From NCBI RefSeq assembly GCF_000219625.1, contig NC_018215.1:1922001-1986000 (forward strand): 64,000 bases of DNA. Direction: 5' to 3'. Position 1 is the first letter of the stretch. Each line of letters begins with the position of its first letter. The notes under the pieces are model-generated. The model ran no database searches. It saw only the letters and a program-made list of their open reading frames with translations, and was not told the DNA's origin. Of this stretch, positions 1 to 10,875 are shown one piece after another. The stretch is from Zymoseptoria tritici IPO323. Its lineage: Eukaryota > Ascomycota > Dothideomycetes > Mycosphaerellales > Mycosphaerellaceae. The position numbers and the translations under genes are program-made.

Positions 1-487
1 TTGATCATGCCTGATATAAACCGTGGACTAAGATGCGATGCACGACGAGACACATACATGCAAAGCCATCAATGCAATTTGTGACAAACACAGTCCGCTT
101 CCCATCACTTCAAAGTTGCATTCTCGAGAATTCTCATCGTCTTGCAATGATCGTCCAGAATATCGTGTCTGGTGTATGACTCCTTTCATGCAATCCAAGC
201 ATAAAGTATCCACCATTCCCAATGCTTCGCCCGAAAGAACACCCCAAAAATGCAAGAAAGAGGTGAGTAGCGAGCAGTGTTTCCCCCATCTCTCTCCAAT
301 GCATGCGCCCACGCCATCTTTCCGAAAGTTGAATCACTCCATATCCATGCCCGGATGCAAGCGAAAACACCCCTGCCCTCTGTCCCGCTCACGTCTCCAC
401 CCCATATTCCCGCCATCCAAACTCCAATCCCCTAGCCTTCATCCTCCATCCTCTAACCTTCCTCCCGAACCTCCTGCCTCGAACTTC
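1..487. other. Intergenic, 3' flank of the arrestin gene
   Basis: No gene is supported here. It lies downstream of the minus-strand arrestin gene and is rich in C and T on the plus strand. A long plus-strand frame crosses from here into the arrestin gene but has no recognisable domain. Confidence 0.5.
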
Positions 488-2497
488 CTAAGTCCTAGCC
501 CTCAACATCCTCAACCTCGACTCCTCATCATGCGTCCTGCTCGACAGTCCCCCATTCCCTTGCGTCGCACTCTCTCTCCTCCCCACGCCAGCACTGGCAG
601 GCGTCATCGTCAACCCCGCCATACTCCTCGTCAGCGTCGATGTGGACGCCCCGGAACTGGGCGTACTGGCGCCACTTCTCAAATGCGCCAACCCCGGACG
701 CGCGGGTGGTGGGCTGTTATTATCGGACTGAGATAAAGGAGGGGAAGGCGGACGACTCGTCGCTTCGACATATGAAGGTGGGCCGTCGGTAAAAGGTGTC
801 ACGGCGCCGGGTGTGCGGAGCGCGGCGCCGTAGGAGGGGACGCGAGTGAGGTCTTGCATGTTGTAGTCTTGCTGGTGGAGGCTGTCGAGACCGTCGCCGG
901 AGGTACGGCGGGACATGGGTGCCGAGGTGTGTGGAGAGTGGCCGGTGGAGTGGTGGAAATAGGAAGCGTCGGTGCGGAGGGGTGGTGTGCCGCGGAGGAT
1001 GTAGCTGCCATAGGGGGAGGTATGGTCGTTGAAGGAGGAGGAGGGGTCGGCGGAGCCTGGGGCAGGAGAGGTGCCTCCTGACGGGCTGTGTTGGCGAATG
1101 GCACGAGGAATGCCGTGGATTGGACGGCCGTTCATGACGGAGTCGCTTTCTTGGAGGTCGGCTAGCCGGGAATGCAGGAGGGAGGGCATGGCGCTGCCGT
1201 GGTTGGTGGAAGAGAGTGTTTCGCTTTCGGCCAGGCCATTGAGAGAGAGGATGTTCTCGTGCGATCCTCGGCGACTTTGGCTCATGAGACCGGCTGGTGT
1301 TCCTGGACCTGAGCCTGCTCTGCTCATGAAGCCGCTCGGGTCAATATCGCGGTACATCTGATCGAGCTGATGTCGGCCGTACTCCGGAGGTGCAACTAAT
1401 GCCGTCTCTGTGAGGTTTAATTGTGCATCCGACACACCGTTCGCATTCCCGCAGACCATATTCGATTCGTCAACTGGCAAGTTCGGTGAGATGAACAGTT
1501 TGACTGGTAATCTGCACACTAGCTGAGAGACATGGCCTTCCGGGTTGTGAATGTTCACCATCAGCTTGAACCGGTGAGTGATGTTGATGCTGTGCGAGTC
1601 CACATCCTGCCGGCATGCATTCAGCGATTTTGGCAGCGGCAATGTCGCCTGGAACTTGTACATCTCGTCCGCGAGAGTCGGGTTGTCAGTGGTATCGTCG
1701 TCGTAGGTTATCCTGGAGTGTTCCGGAAAGTCCATCTCCGCCTTTGCAACCTCCGTCTCTTCTGACTTTGACCTATCTCCACGAACATCCGGCACCTCAT
1801 TCGCTTGTATCCGCTTGACGACCGTCTCAATCAGCTTCATCTCGACCTTGCCCAGTGTGATGCCCTTCTTGATCGGTGAAAGCTCCACATCCGCCGTCAC
1901 CGAGGTGCCAAATACTATCGCGTCCGTCGGTATCGAGATGCTGTAGGAGATCTTGTTCGCCCAGATATCCGCATTCACTCGCGACCGTGTCATTTCCATA
2001 CTATCCTGTCCCAGGGTCCGGACGATACGAATGTGCTCTTGTGCCGTGATATCCTTTGCGTTCCAGCCAGGCCGTGAAACGCTCGCGTGGAGGTGGTATG
2101 CTATGAAAGTCTCTCGCAGACCCTCTACGCTCTCGGGCATGGTGGGAGACAGATCGAATTCAAACGGCCATTCTATGGTTCCCGCTTTGATCTTGTGTGC
2201 GCTCTCGATGCCTAGCCTCTGCTCTTGATTCCAGAATACTCGCTTATCCATGACCTCTCCTGTCGATATTCCTCCCATGTACCACCAGCTGATCTTGCGT
2301 TTGCCCTCCAGTCGCACCTTGGGTCTCATGATGCTCATAGCTTCCGGAGTGGTGAGACGCACACGACCCGTGAGTTTGAAGGTCGCCGCTTCATGTTCTC
2401 CGCCGTTGAAGACTATGAAGCGATCGTCTGGGATGATCTCGAGTGTCGCCTTGTTTCGTGAGCTGCCGCTCGTATATGATCGCGGGGTGGGCACCAT
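488..2497 (-). CDS. creD: CreD-type alpha-arrestin, ubiquitin ligase adaptor
   Basis: Arrestin-domain adaptor that links membrane transporters to the HECT ubiquitin ligase (Rsp5/HulA type); in Aspergillus, CreD acts in carbon catabolite repression. Starting at the ATG at 2497 the protein has 669 residues. The N-terminal half is an arrestin fold (blocks such as FNGGEHEAATFKLTG and MPESVEGL, then FISPNLPVDE). Two PPxY motifs follow, PPEY near residue 370 and PPSY near residue 573, the usual WW-domain ligands. The stretch around the first PY motif (YGRHQLDQMY, DPSGF, GSGPGTP) and a later RVPSY match what I remember of Aspergillus CreD, which is close in size at about 597 residues. The tail is Ser/Pro-rich. 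The frame stays open upstream of the chosen ATG without another ATG, so an upstream exon is possible. The next gene on the same strand is creC. Confidence 0.85.
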   Translation of the reverse strand: MVPTPRSYTSGSSRNKATLEIIPDDRFIVFNGGEHEAATFKLTGRVRLTTPEAMSIMRPKVRLEGKRKISWWYMGGISTGEVMDKRVFWNQEQRLGIESAHKIKAGTIEWPFEFDLSPTMPESVEGLRETFIAYHLHASVSRPGWNAKDITAQEHIRIVRTLGQDSMEMTRSRVNADIWANKISYSISIPTDAIVFGTSVTADVELSPIKKGITLGKVEMKLIETVVKRIQANEVPDVRGDRSKSEETEVAKAEMDFPEHSRITYDDDTTDNPTLADEMYKFQATLPLPKSLNACRQDVDSHSINITHRFKLMVNIHNPEGHVSQLVCRLPVKLFISPNLPVDESNMVCGNANGVSDAQLNLTETALVAPPEYGRHQLDQMYRDIDPSGFMSRAGSGPGTPAGLMSQSRRGSHENILSLNGLAESETLSSTNHGSAMPSLLHSRLADLQESDSVMNGRPIHGIPRAIRQHSPSGGTSPAPGSADPSSSFNDHTSPYGSYILRGTPPLRTDASYFHHSTGHSPHTSAPMSRRTSGDGLDSLHQQDYNMQDLTRVPSYGAALRTPGAVTPFTDGPPSYVEATSRPPSPPLSQSDNNSPPPARPGLAHLRSGASTPSSGASTSTLTRSMAGLTMTPASAGVGRRESATQGNGGLSSRTHDEESRLRMLRART

Positions 2498-3805
2498 GCT
2501 GGGTATCTTGACGCCGTGCACACTCGCCGGCCAGGACAGACCGTTGTTCCTGGTGTTATTCGCCAGGATTTCAGCGGTCCTTGTAGGATAGTAGACGGAG
2601 GAGTATCTTCCGCAAGGTTGTGCTCATCTGCCAGCGATCGAGGTTATGATGAGTCGTGATGTGGTCGTAGTAAGTGGACGAAGTCGCAGTGGGGGAGGTC
2701 AACAACGAGGATGATGTCGTTCAGTGAGTGGTCGTGTTAAGTTGCAGTGTAAGAAAGAGAGAAAACCCAAGGACGACAGTCTTGACGTGGGATGCGATCC
2801 AGGTTCAGCAGAGACACTGCGAGAAGGTGGAAACGCAGCAAGCTAGAGCTGTGCTTGGGTTCGGTAGTGATGAGATAGCGATTCGGCGGTGATCGGCCGC
2901 AGTGAGACCGGCTGGATATTGGTTGATGGCGTAATACAATCGACAACGACGACGATGGTTAGATTGATCGACTGATGAATGAAGGGTCGGGTGGATGTGT
3001 GTGTTCGGTCTAATGTGCTGCTGGAGAACAATGAAAAGCGATCTTCACAAGAGACCGATGGAGGACCTCTCGTTGGAAGGACGACGACGACCTGGCAAGG
3101 CTGGAAAGACCGTTTGGCTGCTATCGGGCCTGCTCGCCGAACCATTCTCCTTGTGCCTCCCTGCCAACCCAACACAAAGAACGACCAGCAAGCATCTCAC
3201 GGGCAGAACATTAATGGACCCTTTCCAGGTTCTATCCAACTCAATCCTCCCAACAAGACGACAACGTGGGAGTAATCGCGCCCGAACGAAAAAGTTCGCG
3301 CGAATGACGAAATCTAGATAAGGGCCCGTCCCGAGGCATGTGGATGACGGGGTGGAGCAGTGCAGCACATGCAAAGACCGTCGATCGCCGCCAAGGTTCT
3401 GCGGCTTAATGTTAAACTTTGATTCTCCTACAGCTGCTTCGAACGATTGTTGGTCTGTTCGACCGCGGTGTGTCCGGAAAGACTTTCTTGTTGGATCTGC
3501 AAGACTGCCTTCAAGTTGAGCCGATTGCTGGTGAGAAGAGATCACGCATTGGCGTAGATTGTCAGATAATGAATGGCTGCAATAGGGAAGCGCAAGGATG
3601 GGACACCCACGTGCGTTCAACGAGAACTGTTGGCACATGGATGGACCCAGCCCTGCAGAGAACCGCTCTTTCGAACTTTCCCGCGACTTGCCTCATTAGA
3701 TGGCTGGCATTCGCCAACTCAGTGATGCATGCCTGTAGGCATATCGAGCAATGTATCCGGTTCTGACGTGTGCACCTCCTCATCTGCAGCACTGTAAAAG
3801 GCTTC
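2498..3805. other. Intergenic, creD upstream region and creC 3' flank
   Basis: About 1.3 kb between two genes of the same strand. Part of it must hold the creD promoter and leader. The frame of creD continues open for about 40 codons upstream of its first ATG (to about 2610), which could be leader or an extra exon. No other gene is supported. Confidence 0.5.
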
Positions 3806-5846
3806 CTAACCCGGCCGCACCCATTCACGAATATGGCCTGTGAAACATGATGGTCAGCGATATAGATCACACCACTGTGGGTCCAAGCATCTCCCAACGA
3901 AACTCTGAATCCAGGAAACGTAAGGATGGGCAGAAAGTGACCCACCGTCTTTACACGACGTCAAAATGCAGTGCTCCTCAAATCCCAGCCAGCACAGCGG
4001 ATGATCGCCAATCTTCTTCGACATGACCGGCGGCAGTACAGCCGTGCTCGCCTTCGAGTCCAGCGCGTGCACGACAACCTCCTCCTCCGGCTCGTCTGCG
4101 GCGGTGGCGGCTGTGGCCGTCTGCGTGAGGTTCGACGTGCTCCTCAATCTCCCAACCGTCGACATGCTGTGCTTGCGATCCGCAGGCACATGGCTCGAGA
4201 TGCTACCTCGATGCCTCACCGCCTTTGGTCGACCGAGCATACCCACCGAAAAGTCCCAGAGGAGAAGACGGCAATCCTCCCCAACGCTGCCGAAGCGATA
4301 GTTCCGCTCGTCGCAACGCCAGGGGTCGAATTTGACATTTGTGATCCAGGACGAGTGGCCTTCACAGCGCGCGACGAGCGCACGGTCCTCAATAGACCAG
4401 ATGCTGACGAGATCGTCTTGTCCTCCGGTGAGGACATACCGACCATCCGGCGACCAGGTTACACAAAGCATGGCGCCATAGTACGACCGGAAGACGTCGA
4501 GAACGCGCTCGGCGACGTAGTCCATGATTGTGAGAGAGCCGTCGTCGCTGACTACTGCTAGGAGATGTCCGTCGGGAGAGAAGGCAATGCTGTTGATCTT
4601 CATGCTCGACACTTTCCACACCGCTACCGGGTTCGTCTTCTGATTTCGTGATTGTACCGATTTCTTGATCTGAAACCTAGAGGTTGCCAGATCGTTACCA
4701 TGAGCGTGGCCATTCTCCTCGATCGGTGCGTCCTCGGGCACAAATTCGATGTCTTCCTTCTCCTTGTCGTACACAACCAGCGTGCCGTCCGTATGGGATG
4801 CGATGAACAAGTTCTCCTTATTGGGTAGCCATAATATCGTCGAGACGGCGGACGGATTTATCAAGCCATTCTTGTTCAATCGCGCATATTTCTGCGTCAT
4901 GGGCTCGTACCAGATGATGTCGCTGGTATTGAATCCCAGCACCACATCCAGATGTGTCGCGGATTTGGTGAGAGGGTTAACATCGTGGCACAGCACATTG
5001 GCTTTTGTAAAGAGAATCTTGGTCAAGTTCTCCGTCTTTGCCTCAGATGACAAGTCGAGCCACACGAAAGCACGATTGATGTTGGCGAATGCAAATAAGC
5101 CCTCTGGCGATCGCTCGCTCAACCTCTTAGGTAGACTCTCGTGTGGTATCACCCTCGAAACGTACGACGAGTTGGATTTGACGATGTTGTTCTTCGGCTT
5201 CGGCTTTTGGTCCTTCTTTCCTTTCGCCGGTACAGCTGGCAGCAACGCCGGGTTTCCATCTCCAAAGGAAGATTGCGGGTAATCTAGTCCGTTGAATGCT
5301 GACCCATTTTCACTCCTCGGACTGTAGGCCTCTTCTTGTATGCTCGGTGCAATGCGGGAGCGACCGCTTTGGTGGGTGTGGAATCGAAATAGGTTCTGGG
5401 TGGGAGGTCTACGAGGCGCGAGGACGGCAATGGAGAGCTTCACTCCAGCTACTGGAGGTCCGATTGTCGTTGCAAGAGGATTTGTATTCGGTTGCGGCGC
5501 ATCGCTTGGGTGTGGAGGCGGAGTCGCAATGTGGAGGTCGTCTTTGAGTTCATACACGCCCTCTCCAAGGACTAATTGGTACTCTGGCCCGGTCGGGTGT
5601 TCGAGAGTGTTGTTCGTCTCGAGTCTGGTGGATGGTCAGGATTCCTCCTAGCTCCGACGTCATAAGCCTGCGACTCGTGAGAGGCACGCTCTGCCATACT
5701 TACATTGGTCCTCCGCCTGGCATGCCCGTGTAGAGATTACCAGACGGATATCGCGGCGGAGGTGGTAGGACACTACATATGGCCTGCGGTCAGCACACCT
5801 TGCTGCCATCGTGGGGTTATCGATAGTGAGGCTCCGCTTACAACAT
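3806..5846 (-). CDS. creC: WD40 repeat protein CreC (catabolite repression)
   Basis: CreC is the WD40 partner that stabilises the deubiquitinase CreB and so opposes CreD-dependent ubiquitination in carbon catabolite repression. Exons by hand: complement(3806..3837, 3946..5624, 5704..5772, 5842..5846), 594 residues (Aspergillus CreC is about 630). Introns start GTGGGT, GTAAGT and GTAAGC and end CAG, CAG and TAG. Spliced starts read MFVLPPPPRY and PILETNN, and the end reads SCKDGHIREWVRPG, matching what I remember of the family at each junction. Family blocks present include DDLHIATPPPHPS, EGLFAFANINRAF, NPLTKSATHLDVVLGFN and FGSVGEDCRLLLWDFSVGML. WD repeats occupy roughly residues 190-470. The first coding exon holds only five bases. 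It faces gem1 across a 478-bp divergent promoter region. Confidence 0.93.
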
Positions 5847-6324
5847 GGTTCTGACGTGCGTCCGCGAAGGACGAGCTCACAGCAGTGAGAAACGTGTCTC
5901 ATGAGCAAACAATGCGTCGCTGAAATGCCATTCTGTCGAAGTGGTGGAGTAACATGGGAGGCACGAAGTCAAAGGAAGCTCGATCGCACTTCGTGTTGTC
6001 GTCGATCGTGGATTTCCCCACATCCCGCCCGTGAGACCGAGGAGGCACTGTAGACTCTCCATCCCCGCCGAGCAACGTCCCTGTCGGTCACTGCACTCGG
6101 GGAAGAGAAATGCAATGAAGTATGGAGGTATCGTCCTCGACGTGCGGCATGGAGTTGAGACGAATATGGCTCGGTAGCACACATCTGCTCCACCTCATCT
6201 CATCAGCCGCTTGGAACTCAATTCACGCGCCACGTGCATGAGCTACGAAGATCTTCTAGAGCTAGGAGGTTATCGATTGCATCGCATCAGCTGAGCACTG
6301 CAAGTCAACGTCGGCGTCCCGGAC
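5847..6324. promoter_or_regulatory. Divergent promoter region of creC and gem1
   Basis: The start codons of creC (minus, 5846) and gem1 (plus, 6325) face away from each other across 478 bp, so both promoters must sit here. A palindromic CACGTG box is seen at 6231-6236, about 90 bp before the gem1 ATG; this is the core bound by bHLH factors in fungi, but its use here is a guess. Confidence 0.5.
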
Positions 6325-8286
6325 ATGGCGACTGGTAAACTGCCCAGACCGTTGGAACGATCGTGAACATCTACTGACTCCTCGATCTCAGTCCGCATAG
6401 TCATTTGCGGCGATGAGTCCGTTGGCAAGAGCTCACTTCTGACCTCTCTAGTCAGAGACACCTTTGTGACGACCAAGATCCAACCCGTCCTCCCTCCCAT
6501 CACCCTTCCGCCGAGTCTAGGAACGCCCGAGAATGTCACCACAACAATCGTCGATACATCTGCCCTCCCGCAAGAGCGAGACGCCTTACGAAAAGAGCTT
6601 CGGAAATGCAACGTGATTCTCCTGGTCTATAGCGATCATTACAGCTATGAAAGAGTCGCTTTGTTTTGGATGCCGCACTTCCGCTCGCTGGGTGTGAACG
6701 TGCCGGTGGTGCTATGTGCGAACAAAAGCGATCTCACGCCGGGGACGAGTACAGCACAAATCGTGGAGGATGAAATGCTCCCAGTCATGGCGGAGTTCAA
6801 GGAGATCGATTCGTGCATTCGGACAAGTGCCAGGGAACATCACAACATCAATGAGGTGTTCTTCTTATGTCAGAAAGCTGTCACACATCCAATTGCGCCA
6901 ATATACGACTCCAAGGAGTGCAGTTTGAAGCCTGCAGCAGTGGATGCGCTCAGAAGGGTGTTTTACCTCTGCGATCGCGATCAGGATGGCATTTTGAATG
7001 ATAAGGAGATTCACGACTTCCAACTAAAGTGCTTCGACAAGCCACTTTCGGACGAAGACCTGGTCAACATTAAAAAAGCTATCGGACGATCCAGGCTGGC
7101 TTCAAATGAATCTCTGGATGAACCAAAATTGACGGAAGGAATAGACGTGGACGGTTTTATTCAGTTAAACCGGATGTTCGCTGAAAAGGGAAGACACGAG
7201 ACCATCTGGATCATATTGCGAAAGTTTCAATACTCAGACAGCTTAAGCCTGAAGGACAACTTTCTCCATCCGAAGCTCGAAATTCCAGCACATGCTTCTG
7301 CCGAACTGTCACCGGCGGGATATCGATTCTTCGTTGATCTGTTCTTACTACACGACAAGGACAACGACGGAGGACTCAGCAATTCCGAGCTGGCGACCTT
7401 GTTTGCACCAACACCAGGCATGCCACCATCATGGATCGACTGCGCGTTTCCGAGCTGCACGGTACGAAACGAGGCTGGCTATATCACGTTGCAAGGCTGG
7501 CTCGCTCAGTGGAGTATGACCACATTCGAGAATCCCAAGACTACCCTCGAGTATCTTGCATATCTTGGATTCGACTCCGAAGGCAAAGGCACAACACCAG
7601 CGCTCAGAATCACCAAAGCGCGCAAGCGACGAAACAAACCAGGTCGGGTCGAACGAAACGTCTTTCTCTGCTACGTGCTAGGATCTGCGCAAAGCGGTAA
7701 ATCCTCTCTCCTAAATGCATTTCTCAATCGCCCATTCAGCAGTACATATCACCCAACTATAAAGCCACAGACAGCAGTCAACAGTGTCGAGCTCCAAGGC
7801 GGCAAACAATGCTACCTCATCCTCGAAGAGCTCGGCGAGTTGGAACCCGCCATCCTCGAAAACCAAGCCAAACTCGACGCCTGCGACCTACTTTGCTACA
7901 CGTACGACAGCAGCGACCCGGACAGCTTCGCCCACATCCTCGACATGCGCGAGCGCCACCCGAACCTCAACGCCCTGCCTTCGGTCTACGTTGCGCTCAA
8001 AGCCGACCAGGACCGTGCGGTGCAGAGGACCGAGGTTCAGCCGGATGTGTACTGCGAGCAGCTGAAAATTGGCAAGCCGCTGCACGTGTCGGTCAATTGG
8101 GAGTCGATCAGCGAGTTCTTCGTCCACTTGGCGGAAAGTGCGACATTTCCTTCACAAGCGTTTCCGAAAGGCGATGAGGATGCTGTAGATCGGACGGCGT
8201 TGTATATTGGTTTGGGAGCTTCCATATCTGTGGCGGTTGCTTTTGCATGGGTCTGGAAGAGGAATATGCTGTCTTCGAGTCCGTGA
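6325..8286 (+). CDS. gem1: Mitochondrial Rho GTPase Gem1 (Miro)
   Basis: Outer-membrane GTPase that controls mitochondrial shape and inheritance and is part of ER-mitochondria contact sites in yeast. Exons 6325..6334 and 6392..8286 (intron GTAAAC...CTCAG, 57 bp) give 634 residues, the length I recall for the Aspergillus protein. The splice restores [18 protein letters not shown], whose P-loop is absent if translation began at the later ATG at 6466. Domain order is complete: N-terminal GTPase with NKSD, EF-hand loop [12 protein letters not shown] near residue 195, second EF-hand [12 protein letters not shown] near 323, second GTPase P-loop GSAQSGKSS near 432, and a C-terminal membrane anchor from about residue 608 followed by WKRN. 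Nothing looks damaged. Confidence 0.97.
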
Positions 8287-8455
8287 TTGGTGTTGGGCTG
8301 GCTCGATGGAGTGTGCGTTTCAGGCGTTTGAGGTACGAGTGCGCTGCATGGAGGAAATACCCCTTTCACACATTGGTGTACATTACGCAAGAACGCGTCC
8401 GTCTTCATTGGAACACTGCCTGTTGTGCTGATCACTATATGAATACTCCAGCAAG

Positions 8456-10875
8456 TTATAGAAGCGTCGAGTGTGCAAAAGTCCACTCAAAGAGAAGAAA
8501 ACTCCATCCGAGGAGCGCTATGATAAAGAGAGGATGGTTGTATGCATCGCTTCTCCCTGACAAAGCACCAGCATACTGTAATATCATGAAGATTCCGACG
8601 AGTGGTTTGGTCGCTCGCGACAGCCAACCAGTCTGCCCCCAGTACACAAATAGGCTCGCACCCAAGCCAGGCTCCGCGCACGCGAGCGCGAGAAGCCCAA
8701 GCAGGACTGGTGCGGGAGTATTCGGATCCTTGTGATTATATGAGGCTACGAGGCCCCAGAACCTAAGGGAATAGTGAGATGAGCGCCATCGAGTCAAGCG
8801 AGCTGGGAGAGTGGACTCACGTAAGCCATAGGACAGAGACGATGGCCCGGAACCTCTTCCGGTGAGAAATCGACATCCGCGCCAGGAAGCGGATCGTGAC
8901 TCCTGCAATGATGGGAACGACGATGCTTCCAAGCACGAGGCTACCTGCTACGATCCAGAACGTCTGGAGTCTCCAGGTATGAGCGCCGGGTAGACTCGTT
9001 TGCGTCCATGTGGCCGAGGTCGCGTTAGCGGTGGCGTTGGGATTGCGGTTCAGCTGCCAGCTCGGCCAGCCTGCGGTGAGCAGATCTGCGGCGTATGCAA
9101 CGGTGTCACTACTGAAATCACTGGTGCTCCAGGTGAAGGTATAGTTGGTTTCCGCGAGATCAGTGATGTTGTTCTGATCCAGGAACCAGGTCGGGACGCG
9201 GGCGTTGACGGAGGTGCCGTTTGCGGTGATATTCGGCGGTCCCCAGTAGTTGTTCTGCTCGGCGATGGGCAAATAGCTTCCGAAGAAGACATTGTCGAGC
9301 CCAGTGCTTTCAAACGGCAGCGAGGAATTGAAGTCTTCGTGCCTCGCGGTCGTATTCGTCCAGTAGCTGAACGTTGAATGATCCGCAATGTTCATCCCGA
9401 AGAAGGACTGTTGCAGCTTTGTCAGTTCTGACTTGAATAGTTGAAACGCAGCGTGCACGAACCGTAGTGAATGCGAGGGGTACGTAAATGGCGATCAGGA
9501 TACCAATGAGCCTGTTCCGGCGCTTGTCAAACATATCCATCTGATCCATAGTGAGTCGCTTGAGTCTATCGATCTGGATGGCGCTGTTGTCCAGTCTGTC
9601 GGCAAGGTAGTTCAAATCAAGATGAAGAGCTTGCAGGTCGTCATGCAAGATATAATGCACCCGACAAGCTGCAGGTAGCTCGATCTCCTTGCCCAGGTCT
9701 TTGGCGATGATTGCGTTGGCTCGACACGCTCGAGCGCTGTAGTTGTGGCATTCTTGAGTATGTAGTAGATACTGGACCTTGGAACTTGAGGGATTGCGGC
9801 GAGAATACATTTCCTGGCACGGTCTGTTATCAAAAGCTTCACACAGCCTGCGAGTACTTACCATTGCGTCCAGTCGCTTCGTCGTTGCCTCGATGTACAA
9901 CATCGTGTCATTCTTGACGACGGTCAATACAACACATAGAAGGATGTACGACTGGCTGTCCAGCACATCCTTTGAGGCCAAACCTTTGATAGCGATCTCA
10001 TAACGTCTCTTGATGCTAGTGAGCGGTAGTGGAGACGATCTCATGATCAAGATGCTCTGGTAGTCCGATCCTGCCGGCGCCGCGTCAATAATCCTGACCT
10101 TATCCATGACGGGCCTTACTGCGAACGGCTCAGAGACGTATATTGGCCAGTCAATGGACTTGAGGAAGGTAGACAGAACTGGAGCATTGCGAATCCAATT
10201 GATCTCGACGTCCAGACTTTCGGCTTTGATAGCACCAGCTTTAGATGGAAAGTCCCAGCGAAGCGGAGCCGGATCCTGCTTTTGGGTCTGCCTCAACGCG
10301 ACCCTGATACGTTTTGCTGCATCTTTCCAGTGATGACTGAGTATTCGCAGCAAGAGATGCTCTACGGTGGTCGGAGGAGTCCAAAATTTTAGACGAGGGG
10401 CTAGGCCTTCGTTGATCGAGTGCATGTTGACATTGAAGCCGTGTATCATCGATCTGCACGAGCTCGATCCGAACTTTTGTAACTGTTGATGGAGCTCGTC
10501 GAGATTGTCCGCGATGGAGCCGCTCATGAAGCCAGAATATGCGGTACCATCGGTATCAGTGAGCCAGCCAATGCCCTCTATGAGATACTTGCGATCAATG
10601 TTTCGTAGCCTGCGATGATAGAGCTGCAAATCATGTCGACGCTTCTCATCGATGGAGTTCTCGAGGTAGTCCGGCACCGCATATGTTCTCGCAGACTGTG
10701 ATTGATCTCAGCTGCGTGTCCGTCCATGAGCAAGGGTCAACTGACAGCCCAGCCCACCGACCTCTGCATTCTGTGCCATAAACTCGGCTTCGGATTCGTG
10801 GACGAGGTGAATGAATGCGACATTCTGGACCGCGCGATGCAACGGCAGGCATTGCAGACAGAGAGCTCTTGGCAT
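8456..10875 (-). CDS. CorA-like membrane protein with long extracytoplasmic loop
   Basis: Membrane protein related to the CorA family of magnesium channels. Exons by hand: complement(8456..8762, 8821..9407, 9463..10695, 10762..10875), 746 residues; the first exon (MPRALCLQCLPLH...) is the least certain. The middle splice joins PLAFTT to SFFGMN, giving the GMN signature at the end of the first membrane segment (RLIGILIAIYVPLAFTT). The preceding helical region (LNYLADRLDNSAIQIDRLKRL) fits the CorA stalk. Unlike ordinary CorA, about 125 residues with eight N-glycosylation sequons separate GMN from the next membrane segment (FWIVAGSLVLGSIVVPIIAG), and the last exon adds up to four hydrophobic segments. 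Transport function is not proven. It could equally be a fungal-specific family that kept only the CorA pore signature. Confidence 0.75.

Noticed and set aside
38..736. 232-codon plus-strand open frame
   Set aside because: It overlaps the creD 3' end antisense, is low in complexity (Pro, Arg, Ser) and has no domain.
2480..2700. GCGGGG and GTGGGG boxes that fit the CreA consensus SYGGRG near the start of creD
   Set aside because: The six-base degenerate motif is expected by chance several times per kb; no clustering beyond that.
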